A stretch of DNA of 64,000 nucleotides from Streptomyces venezuelae (GTDB lineage: Bacteria; Actinomycetota; Actinomycetes; Streptomycetales; Streptomycetaceae), in the NCBI RefSeq assembly GCF_008642335.1, contig NZ_CP029191.1:6882001-6946000 (forward strand). Direction: 5' to 3'. The first letter of the stretch is position 1, and each line of letters begins with the position of its first letter. The translations under genes were made by a program, and so were the position numbers. Of the stretch, positions 17,379 to 25,125 are shown in pieces. Below the pieces are notes generated by a model, which was not told where the DNA came from, ran no database searches, and saw nothing but the letters and a program-made list of their open reading frames with translations.

Positions 17379-18173
17379 TCACCGTGCGTCGTCCTCCGGC
17401 GGAGTCCCCAGGTAGGCGTCCCGCACCCGCGGGTCCGCGCGCACCTCGGCCGGTGTCCCGTGGGCCAGGACCCGGCCGAGGTCGAGGACGACGACGCGGG
17501 CGCAGAGCTCCATCACGAAGGCGACGTTGTGCTCGACGAGGAGCACGGCGCAGCCCTCGTCGTCCGTGAGGTGCCGGACGACGGCCGACAGCTGCTGCCG
17601 TTCGTCGGCCGTCATCCCGGACGCGGGCTCGTCCAGGAGCAGTACCGAGGGCGGGTCCGCGACGGCGCGTGCCAGCTCCACCATGCGGGCCTGCCCGACC
17701 GGCAGCGCCCCCGCGTACTGCCCGGCCAGTGCGTCGAGCCCGCACGAGCGCAGCACCGCCGCGGCCCGTGCGCGCCGCCCCGCCTCGTGCGCGCGCCGGG
17801 TCGGCGCGGCCAGCAGGTCCGCGGCGAAGCCCCCGCCCCCGCCCCGCCACTCCTGGGCGACGACGAGGTTGTCGGCGACGGTGAGCTGGCCGAAGAGCTG
17901 CCGGCGCTGGAACGTGCGCCGCATTCCGTGCCGGGCCCGCCACACGGGGGAGCGGCGCGTGACGTCCCGCCCGTCGAGCAGCACCCGGCCGCGGTCGGGG
18001 CCGCGGATGCCGGACAGCACGTCGAACAAGGTCGTCTTGCCCGCGCCATTGGGACCGATGAGCCCGCAGACCTCGCCCCGCCGCACGCCGAGCCCCACCC
18101 CGTCCAGGGCCCGGATGCCGCCGAAGCGTACGCCGATGCCCTCGGCCTCCAGGATGTGTCCCCGCTCGGTCAC
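17379..18173 (-). CDS. Branched-chain-type ABC transporter ATP-binding protein (LivG-like)
   Basis: A 264-residue ATPase of the Liv (HAAT) family, one of two nucleotide-binding domains of the importer. Walker A is GPNGAGKTT near residue 40, the Q-loop region reads RRTFQRRQLFGQLT, Walker B is VLLLDEPASGM and the switch His is in LLVEHNVAF. The signature is LPVGQARMVELARA, where the usual LSGGQ has become LPVGQ, so this domain may hydrolyse ATP weakly. The ATG overlaps the stop of the fused permease-ATPase gene by four bases (ATGA). It is the last gene of the operon. The solute is unknown; HAAT systems carry amino acids, amides, urea and aromatic acids. Confidence 0.92.
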   Translation of the reverse strand: MTERGHILEAEGIGVRFGGIRALDGVGLGVRRGEVCGLIGPNGAGKTTLFDVLSGIRGPDRGRVLLDGRDVTRRSPVWRARHGMRRTFQRRQLFGQLTVADNLVVAQEWRGGGGGFAADLLAAPTRRAHEAGRRARAAAVLRSCGLDALAGQYAGALPVGQARMVELARAVADPPSVLLLDEPASGMTADERQQLSAVVRHLTDDEGCAVLLVEHNVAFVMELCARVVVLDLGRVLAHGTPAEVRADPRVRDAYLGTPPEDDAR

Positions 18174-20956
18174 GGCCGAGTCACCCCCTTCGTCGCCTGC
18201 CGTCCGCCGTTCGCGGCCATGCCCAGGTACGCCTCAGTGAGGCGGTCCGCCCGCACCTCGGAGCGCGGGCCGCACCAGGAGACGCGGCCCGGCGCCAGGT
18301 ACGCCACCGTGTCCGCTACCCCGAGGATCTCGGCGGCCTTCTCCTCGACGAGCAGCAGCCCGGCGCCCGCGTCCCGGAGTTCGATCAGCAGCCTGAACAC
18401 GTCGTCGACGATGCGCGGCGCGAGACCGAGCGACGGCTCGTCCGCGATCAGGACCTTCGGCGGGCGCTGCAACAGCGGGGCCAGCGCGAGCAGTTGCTGC
18501 TCGCCGCCGGAGAGGGAGCCCGCCGGGACCCTGCGCCGCGCCGCGAGGCCCGGGAACCTCGCGTACACGGCGTCGCGTTCGTCCCGCTCCCGCAGGTACA
18601 GGGCGAGGTTCTCCTCGATGGTGAGCGAGGGGAAGATCCCGCGGCCCTCGGGGGCGAGGACGACACCTCCGCGGGAGCGCCGGGCGGCACCTTCCCGGGT
18701 GGCATCGCGCCCGGCGACGTACACGTGGCCCCGCGTGGGCGCCAGGAGCCCCGCCGCGGTGAGGCAGACGGTCGACTTCCCTGCACCGTTGGGCCCGAGC
18801 AGGGCGACGATCTCCCCGGCGTGCACGGCGAGGTCCACGCCGCGGAGCACGGGGGCGCCGTCGTAGCCGGCGTGGAGCCCGTGCAGGGCGAGGGCGGGCG
18901 GTGCGTCTGCGGCGGGGGCGTGGTTGTGCGGCACGGGGCGCGGGGACTGCGGGGTGCCGCTCCCGTCCGCCGACGGGGTGCCGCTTCCACCTGTCGGCAG
19001 GGTGGCGCTTCCGCCGGGCAGAGGCGCGGGCCCCGGAACCGCCCGCACCCTTACCCGCCTCCGGTGCCTCCGGACCGACACGGCCGCGCAGTACCCGTCC
19101 GGATCGTTCGCCAGCGCCAGCCCCGCCAGGCCGAAGAGGATCACCGGGAGGTGTGCGGACTCGGTGACGTACTCCGCCACCAGGTGCGGGACGATCGCGA
19201 AGACCAGGCCCGCCACCACCGCGAACTGTGGTCTCCGGACCCCGGCCGCGACCGCCACCGCCAGCCAGATCAGACCCGTCATCGCGGTGAAGTCGGTCGC
19301 GGTGACGCGGGTGTTGTAGGACGCGTACATCACGCCGCCGAACCCCGCGAGACCCGCCGAGAGCGTGAAGAGCAGGAGTTTCGTGCGGACGACCGAGACG
19401 CCGGACGCCATGGCCGCCGCGGGAGCGGACCGCACCGCCAGCATGGCGCGGCCCGAGGGGGAGTTCCGCAGTGCGGCGAGCGAGGCCACGGCCGTGGTGG
19501 CGAGGACGACCATCGCCACGCCCATCGCGCGGTCGTCCGAGAGGTCGACGGGGCCGAACACCGGGCGGGGGATCTCCCAGCCCGTGTCGCCGTTGCGCAA
19601 CCAGCCCATCTGGAAGAGCACCTGGTCGGCGAGGAAGGCGAGCGCCAGTGTGGCGAGGGCCAGGGAGCGGCCGCCGAGGCGGAGCGCGGGCAGCGCCACG
19701 AGCGCGCCGAGTGCCGCCGCCGCACACGTGCCGGCCAGCGCCGCCCCGGCGAACGGCCATCCGTGGCTCATCAGGAGCCCGGCGACGAGCGCCGCGCCCG
19801 TCACGAACGTGGCCTGGGCGAGCGACACCATCGCGCCGAGCCCCGTCACCACGGTGAAGGAGACGAAGACCAGGGAGATCGCGAGCCCCTGCGCGAGGAG
19901 GCCGCTCCAGAAGGGTGTGGTGACCGTGTAGAAGGAGAGGGCCAGGGCGAGCGCGGCTGCCGTCCACGGGCCCCAGCGGCGCAGCCACGAGCGTCCCGCG
20001 AGGTAGTCCACGGGCGGCGCGTCCATCGCCGCCGTGCCCGCGGTCCGCTGCCGCCGCGTGAGCAGGAGCAGCCCGGCGAAGAGGATCAGGAAGGGCACGG
20101 CCGTACGGAAGCCGGTGATCTCCTCGGCGAAGTCGGCGTAGCCCGCGACGAGGTTCTGGAGCACGCCGAGTCCGAGTCCGCCCGCGAAGGCGAGGGGGAT
20201 CGACAGGAAGCGGCCGAGCACGGCGGCCGTCGCGGAGACGAAGAGGAACAGGGTGTAGTCGTGCGAGGAGAGACCCAGGAGCGGCGTCGCGAGGACACCC
20301 GCGAGCCCCGCAAGGCCCGACGACAGCATCCACGCCACCGACGAGAGCCGGTCCGCGCTCATGCCGCGCAGTTCCACGAGCGACCGGTTGTCGACCGCGG
20401 CGCGCAGCCTGAGTCCGAGCGGCGTGCGGCGCATCAGGATCCACAGGCCGACCGCCACCACGGCCGTCGTCACCCAGGTGATGAGCTGGTCGGAGTCGAC
20501 GCCGACGCCGTCCGTGAGCTGCCAGCTGCGGGCCGGGCTCGGCCCGACGCCGGGCAGCCCGAACTGGTTCTCCGCGGGTTTCACCGGCGCCCCCGCGTCC
20601 TCGAGGAGCTCCACGATCCACAGGCCGAGCGCGGGCAGGGCGACGAGCAGGCCGATCGTGGCGACGATCTGCGCGGTCTCGCCGGCCCGCGCCAGTCTGC
20701 GGAACATCAGCCGGTCGAGGCCCCGGCCGAGGACGGGTGCCGCCACCAGGACGAGGAGCAGGGCCGTCGGCACGGCGGGCAGGCCGAAGCCGGAGTGCAG
20801 TTCGTGGAAGGCGAGGGCGCAGAGGTAGGCGGTCGCGCCGTGGGCGAAGTTGAACAGGCCCGATGCGGAGTACGACAGGACGAGGCCCGTGGCGAGCAGC
20901 GCGTAGAGAGCGCCCGAGACGAGGCCGCTCAGCACGAATCCGAGGAGGTCCGACAT
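18170..20956 (-). CDS. Fused Liv-type permease-permease-ATPase (LivH-LivM-LivF)
   Basis: A 928-residue protein joining three usually separate components of a branched-chain-type ABC importer. Residues 1-300 are LivH-like (GLVSGALYALLATGLVL, FNFAHGA). Residues 320-620 are LivM-like (TGLGAMVSLAQATF, TLALAFLADQV, LFTLSAGLAGFGG). A Pro/Gly/Ser linker (about 625-688) leads to a LivF-like ATPase with Walker A GPNGAGKST at 721-729, APEGRGIFPSLT, signature LSGGEQQLLAL and Walker B VLIADEPSLGL. LivH-LivM fusions and separate LivF are known; one chain with all three is uncommon in my knowledge. Reading is continuous with normal codon use, so it is not an assembly frameshift on the face of it. It starts 12 bases after the binding-protein stop and overlaps livG. 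Confidence 0.9.
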   Translation of the reverse strand: MSDLLGFVLSGLVSGALYALLATGLVLSYSASGLFNFAHGATAYLCALAFHELHSGFGLPAVPTALLLVLVAAPVLGRGLDRLMFRRLARAGETAQIVATIGLLVALPALGLWIVELLEDAGAPVKPAENQFGLPGVGPSPARSWQLTDGVGVDSDQLITWVTTAVVAVGLWILMRRTPLGLRLRAAVDNRSLVELRGMSADRLSSVAWMLSSGLAGLAGVLATPLLGLSSHDYTLFLFVSATAAVLGRFLSIPLAFAGGLGLGVLQNLVAGYADFAEEITGFRTAVPFLILFAGLLLLTRRQRTAGTAAMDAPPVDYLAGRSWLRRWGPWTAAALALALSFYTVTTPFWSGLLAQGLAISLVFVSFTVVTGLGAMVSLAQATFVTGAALVAGLLMSHGWPFAGAALAGTCAAAALGALVALPALRLGGRSLALATLALAFLADQVLFQMGWLRNGDTGWEIPRPVFGPVDLSDDRAMGVAMVVLATTAVASLAALRNSPSGRAMLAVRSAPAAAMASGVSVVRTKLLLFTLSAGLAGFGGVMYASYNTRVTATDFTAMTGLIWLAVAVAAGVRRPQFAVVAGLVFAIVPHLVAEYVTESAHLPVILFGLAGLALANDPDGYCAAVSVRRHRRRVRVRAVPGPAPLPGGSATLPTGGSGTPSADGSGTPQSPRPVPHNHAPAADAPPALALHGLHAGYDGAPVLRGVDLAVHAGEIVALLGPNGAGKSTVCLTAAGLLAPTRGHVYVAGRDATREGAARRSRGGVVLAPEGRGIFPSLTIEENLALYLRERDERDAVYARFPGLAARRRVPAGSLSGGEQQLLALAPLLQRPPKVLIADEPSLGLAPRIVDDVFRLLIELRDAGAGLLLVEEKAAEILGVADTVAYLAPGRVSWCGPRSEVRADRLTEAYLGMAANGGRQATKGVTRP

Positions 20957-20968
20957 GGCGGCCCGCCC

Positions 20969-22231
20969 CTACTTGAAGGGGATCGGTTCGTAGCACGTGA
21001 AGGGCGACGACACCGTGTACTTCCCGTCCTCCAGCTGGACGAGCGCGCCGCAGCCGAACGACTCCTTCTGGCCCTCGCGCAGCTTGCGGTCGCCGACCAT
21101 GGTGCCGGTGTCGGAGAAGTCGTCCGCCGCCTTCTGGAAGGAGTCGACGGTGAGGTCCTTGCCCGCCTTCTCGGCGACGGCGAGGAAGAGGTCGGCCGAC
21201 ATGTAGCCGGTCATCATGTGCATGTTGAGCGGGACCTCTTTGCCCGCCGCCTTCCGGATGTCCTTCTTGAACTGACGCATGTCCGCCGTGTCCTGTTCGA
21301 ACGGCTGGAAGGTCAGGAGCACGTGCACGCCGTCCAGCGCCTTCTTCGTGGCGCTCTTGGCGAGCAGGCCGGGGTCGTAGTCGGTGGGGTCGGTGATGAC
21401 GCCCCTGAAGCCCGCGCGCTTGACCGCCGTGAACAGGCCGATGTTGTACGGGGTCTGCATGACGGAGACGACGGCGTCCGGCGCTTTGCCGCCGTCGGAG
21501 CGCAGGATCTCCTTCGTGTACGCCGACCAGTCGCTCGGCACGGAGGTGGCGGGGACGGTCGACTTGGCGTACGTCACCTCGAAACCGGCGGCCGCGAAGG
21601 ATTGCTTGTAGGTGCGGATGGCGAACGTGCCCGCGTCGTTGTCGTTGGCGAGGATCGCGACCGACCTGCCCTTCGCGCCGCCCATCACCTTCTTGAGCCC
21701 CTCGGGCCAGCTCTGGGTGATCGTGCCGCCGGGCATCGGGACCATGCAGCCGCCGAAGCCGTACATGTAGGTCGGGCCGCAGAAGGGCGGAATGGTGCCC
21801 CAGCCGAACGTGGGCACCTTCTGTTTCTGCAGGAAGTCCGCGCCGGAGAACGTGACCGAGCTCATCGGGGAGATCGCGAACACCTTCTCCCGCTGGACGA
21901 GCTTGCGCGCCGCCGCGAGGTTCTTCCCCGGGTCCTGCCCGTCGTCCTCCGCGCCCAGGTAGTCGATCGTGCGGCCGTGCACACCGCCCTCGGCGTTCGC
22001 GCGGTCGAAGCGGGCCCTCGCGCCCAGATCGGTGTCCTTCTTGCTGTATCCGCTCGCGGTCGTCATGGAGACGATGCCGCCGACCTTGACGGAGTCCTCG
22101 GTCACCCCGCGCACGGAACCGGTGCCCCGGTCGCCGCCGCCCGTCTCGCCGCCGGAGGAGGCGGAGTTGCAGGCGGTGGCGAGCAGCAGGGCCGCGGCGG
22201 CGGCGGTGATGGTGCGGATCGATCGCGACAC
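20969..22231 (-). CDS. Liv-type ABC transporter substrate-binding lipoprotein
   Basis: A 420-residue extracytoplasmic binding protein of the LivK/HAAT class. The signal peptide ends in the lipobox LLATAC, so the mature protein should be lipid-anchored at Cys21, followed by a Gly/Ser-rich stretch. The type I periplasmic fold is recognisable from VKVGGIVSMTTASGY, RTIDYLGAEDDGQDPGK and the second-lobe PTDYDPGLLAKSA segment. The start is a GTG with AGGGGGG a few bases upstream. It is the first gene of a three-gene operon with the fused permease/ATPase and the LivG-like ATPase; the promoter lies between it and the acyl-CoA synthetase stop at 22345. The ligand is unknown. Confidence 0.9.
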   Translation of the reverse strand: MSRSIRTITAAAAALLLATACNSASSGGETGGGDRGTGSVRGVTEDSVKVGGIVSMTTASGYSKKDTDLGARARFDRANAEGGVHGRTIDYLGAEDDGQDPGKNLAAARKLVQREKVFAISPMSSVTFSGADFLQKQKVPTFGWGTIPPFCGPTYMYGFGGCMVPMPGGTITQSWPEGLKKVMGGAKGRSVAILANDNDAGTFAIRTYKQSFAAAGFEVTYAKSTVPATSVPSDWSAYTKEILRSDGGKAPDAVVSVMQTPYNIGLFTAVKRAGFRGVITDPTDYDPGLLAKSATKKALDGVHVLLTFQPFEQDTADMRQFKKDIRKAAGKEVPLNMHMMTGYMSADLFLAVAEKAGKDLTVDSFQKAADDFSDTGTMVGDRKLREGQKESFGCGALVQLEDGKYTVSSPFTCYEPIPFK

Positions 22232-22344
22232 GGTCGAGCCCCCCTGAAGTCGAAGTGGGGCTGATTCTGTGGCGGACCTGATGAACCGTCAATAAGCGGC
22301 GCGGGTGTATTTGATGGGGCGTCAGAAACCGCTGTGCGGCCAGG

Positions 22345-24168
22345 CTAGCTGCTGTACAGCGCCTCGACCTCCGCCGAGTACACCGTCTCGATCGCCTTCC
22401 GCTTCAGCTTCAGGGACGGCGTCAGGAGGCCGTGCTCCTCGGTGAACTGGTGCGCCAGTATGCGGAACGTACGGATCGATTCGGCCTGCGAGACAAGCGT
22501 GTTGGCGGCGACCACGGCCCGTCGCACCTCGGTCTCCAGGTCCGGGTCGCGCACCAGCTCGCCCGGCGGCAGCAACGGCTTGCGGCGCATGGTCAGCCAG
22601 TGCTCCACGGCCTCCGCGTCCAGGGTGACGAGCGCGGCGATGTAGGGGCGGTCGTTGCCGACGAGGATGCACTGGGCGACCAGCGGATGGTCGCGGACCC
22701 GCTCCTCCAGCTGGCCGGGGGACACGCTCTTGCCGCCCGACGTCACCAGGATCTCCTTCTTGCGCCCGGTGATCGTCAGATAGCCGTCCTCGTCGAGGGC
22801 GCCGATGTCGCCGGTGGCGAGCCAGCCGTCGTGCAGGGTCGCGTCGGTGGCCTTCGGGTTGTTCAGATAGCCCTGGAAGACGTTGCCGCCGTTCAGCCAG
22901 ATCTCACCGTCCTCCGCGATGTGCACGGTGGTGCCGGGGATGGCCTGGCCGACCGTGCCGTAGCGGGTGCGCTCGGGCGGGTTGGCGGTCGCCGCCGCCG
23001 TCGACTCGGTGAGTCCGTACCCTTCGTAGATCGTCACACCGGCGCCCGCGAAGAACAGGCCCAGCCGCCGGTCCATGCCCGAGCCGCCCGACATCGCGTG
23101 CCGCACCCGGCCGCCCATCGCCTCCCGCACCTTCGAGAAGACGAGCTTGTCGAAGAGCTGGTGCTGCATGCGCAGCCCCGCCGAGGGGCCGGGGCCCGTG
23201 CCGAAGGCCCTGGCCTCCATCGCGTCGGCGTACCGCACCGCGCACTCCACGGCCTTGTCGAACGCGCCCGCCTTGCCGTCCCGCTCCGCCTTGCGCCGCG
23301 CCGCGTTGAAGACCTTCTCGAAGATGTACGGCACGGCCAGGATGAACGTGGGCCGGAACGCCGCGAGGTCCGGCAGGAGCGCCGCCGCGTTCAGGTTCGG
23401 CTGGTGGCCCATCTTGACCCGGCCGCGCACGGCGGCGATCTGCACCATGCGGCCGAAGACGTGCGCGAGCGGCAGGAAGAGCAGGGTGGTCGCCTCGTCG
23501 CCCCGCTTGGAGTGGAACACCGGCTCCCAGCGCCCGACCATCACGTCCGCCTCGAACATGAAGTTCGCGTGGGAGATCAGACATCCCTTGGGGCGGCCCG
23601 TGGTGCCCGAGGTGTAGATGATCGTGGCGATCGAGTCGGGGGTGACGGCGCGGCGGTGGCGGTGCACCACGTCGTCGTCGATCTCGCGCCCCGCCTCGGT
23701 CAGCTCGCCCACGGCGTCGGCGTCCAGCTGCCAGAGCCTGCGCAACTGCGGCAGCCGGTCGACGACGGAGCCGATCGTCATCGCGTGGTCCTCGTGCTCG
23801 ACCATCGCGGCCGACACCTGGGCGTCGTGCAGCATCCACAGGACCTGCTCGGCGGAGGAGGTCGGATAGACCGGGACGACCTGGGCGCCGATGGCCCACA
23901 GGGCGAAGTCGAAGAGCGTCCACTCGTAGCGGGTGCGGGCCATGATGGCGACGCGGTCGCCGAACCGGACGCCCTGGGCGATCAGGCCCTTGGCGAGGGC
24001 CAGCACCTCGTCACGGAACTCGCCCGAGGTGACGTCGTGCCACCGCCCGTCGCTCTTGCGGCCGAACGCGATGTGGTGCGGGTCCTCGACGGCATGGTCG
24101 AACACGGCGTCGGCAAGGCCGCCCACCAGCGGCACCGACGCCATCGGAGGATTCGTGAACTCGCGCAA
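22345..24168 (-). CDS. Long-chain acyl-CoA synthetase (AMP-forming)
   Basis: A 607-residue adenylate-forming enzyme of the FadD/FACS group, activating fatty acids to acyl-CoA through an acyl-AMP intermediate. The P-loop IIYTSGTTGRPKG lies near residue 190, followed by YEGYGLTES, GEIWLNGGNVFQGYL, the hinge TGDIGALDEDGYLTI and the C-terminal GRKKEILVTSGGK. Length agrees with the 600-residue actinobacterial family. A TTG start is chosen because AAGGAG lies 6 bases upstream and it gives MREFTNPP..., the usual N terminus; the next ATG upstream would add 33 residues without a ribosome site. A perfect inverted repeat lies 143-166 bases upstream, between this gene and the divergent hydrolase. Confidence 0.93.
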   Translation of the reverse strand: MREFTNPPMASVPLVGGLADAVFDHAVEDPHHIAFGRKSDGRWHDVTSGEFRDEVLALAKGLIAQGVRFGDRVAIMARTRYEWTLFDFALWAIGAQVVPVYPTSSAEQVLWMLHDAQVSAAMVEHEDHAMTIGSVVDRLPQLRRLWQLDADAVGELTEAGREIDDDVVHRHRRAVTPDSIATIIYTSGTTGRPKGCLISHANFMFEADVMVGRWEPVFHSKRGDEATTLLFLPLAHVFGRMVQIAAVRGRVKMGHQPNLNAAALLPDLAAFRPTFILAVPYIFEKVFNAARRKAERDGKAGAFDKAVECAVRYADAMEARAFGTGPGPSAGLRMQHQLFDKLVFSKVREAMGGRVRHAMSGGSGMDRRLGLFFAGAGVTIYEGYGLTESTAAATANPPERTRYGTVGQAIPGTTVHIAEDGEIWLNGGNVFQGYLNNPKATDATLHDGWLATGDIGALDEDGYLTITGRKKEILVTSGGKSVSPGQLEERVRDHPLVAQCILVGNDRPYIAALVTLDAEAVEHWLTMRRKPLLPPGELVRDPDLETEVRRAVVAANTLVSQAESIRTFRILAHQFTEEHGLLTPSLKLKRKAIETVYSAEVEALYSS

Positions 24169-24310
24169 TGATGCTCCTTGTGGCGCTCCGCACAGCGCCG
24201 TGACCGTACCCCACGCCGTGCGCGTGCGGGAGGGGGTCCAGGGGTGCCGGGCACGGAACATCGGCACAGGTCAGCCGGTCAAAATACGGCCACAAGGGGA
24301 AGGGCCGGAC

Positions 24311-24334
24311 AACTTACTTACGCTGGAGTAAGTT
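24311..24334. promoter_or_regulatory. Perfect inverted repeat, putative operator
   Basis: AACTTACT (24311-24318) and AGTAAGTT (24327-24334) form an exact 8-base inverted repeat around an 8-base spacer. It is AT-rich in a GC-rich context and sits between the divergent acyl-CoA synthetase and alpha/beta hydrolase genes. Symmetric sites of this size are typical of TetR-family dimers, which often control fatty-acid genes; no TetR gene is adjacent, so the binding protein is unknown. Confidence 0.6.
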
Positions 24335-24450
24335 TCGGTGGCGTAATCTCCACGGAATCTGTACGCGGCCTGCGGAGTGTCGTGAAAGGTGGGGAACTCG
24401 TACAGGTCCTTCGACGTTGTACGAGCCGCCGCGACGCCGAAGGAGTCTCC

Positions 24451-25125
24451 GTGTCCATACCCGCCACCCGGTCCGGTTCACCGCTGATCTTCGCCGGCAC
24501 CTCCAGGCCCGTGCGGGCGGCTGTCCTCGTACTGCACGGAGGCCGGGAGCACGGCACGTCGGCGCCGCCCGCCGTGAACCTGCCGGGCCTGCGCATGTGG
24601 CCCTTCGCCCGCGCCCTCAGGAAGAGGTTCGGGGCGCGGGGCGTCGCGGTCGGCGGGGTCCGCTACCGCTGCCGGGGCTGGAACGGCGACCGGGAGGACG
24701 CCGCCCGCGACGCGACCCGCGCGCTCGCCGACCTGGCTCCCCGCATCGGGGACGCGCCCGTGATCCTGGTCGGCCACTCCATGGGCGCCCGCGCCGCCCT
24801 GCGCGCCGCCGGCCACCCGTCGGTCCGGGCCGTGGTGGGCCTGGCCCCCTGGTGCCCGCCGGGGGAACCGGTAGCCCACCTGCGGGACCGCAGGGTGGTG
24901 CTCCTGCACGGCGACCGCGACGGGACGACCGACCCGGCGGAGTCCGCGGAGTACGTGACACGGGCGAAGGCCGCGGGCGCGGACGCGACCCTGGTGACGA
25001 TGGACGGCGGCGACCACGCGATGCTGCGGCACGCCCCGGCCTGGCACGCGCTGACGACGGCGACCGTCGGCGGCCTGCTGGGGCTCGGGCCGGTGCCGAG
25101 CGAGGTGGTGCGGGTCAGCCCGTAG
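24451..25125 (+). CDS. Alpha/beta hydrolase
   Basis: A 224-residue single-domain alpha/beta hydrolase. The oxyanion strand is VLVLHGGREHG near residue 30. The nucleophile elbow GHSMGARAA places Ser near residue 112, the acid is probably in LLHGDRDGTTDP and the catalytic His in GGDHAMLRH. It is predicted to be a cytoplasmic esterase or thioesterase-like enzyme. The GTG start has AAGGAG 7 bases upstream; longer frames on the same strand extend into the operator region and are rejected. It is divergent from the acyl-CoA synthetase, with a shared inverted repeat between them, so a lipid or acyl-CoA link is plausible but not shown. Its 3' end overlaps the convergent flavoprotein gene by 11 bases. 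Confidence 0.85.
   Translation: MSIPATRSGSPLIFAGTSRPVRAAVLVLHGGREHGTSAPPAVNLPGLRMWPFARALRKRFGARGVAVGGVRYRCRGWNGDREDAARDATRALADLAPRIGDAPVILVGHSMGARAALRAAGHPSVRAVVGLAPWCPPGEPVAHLRDRRVVLLHGDRDGTTDPAESAEYVTRAKAAGADATLVTMDGGDHAMLRHAPAWHALTTATVGGLLGLGPVPSEVVRVSP

Noticed and set aside
18234..22292. Very long open frames on both strands over the Liv operon
   Set aside because: They lack domain motifs and have the Arg-rich composition of off-frame high-GC sequence, while the in-frame Liv domains are continuous.
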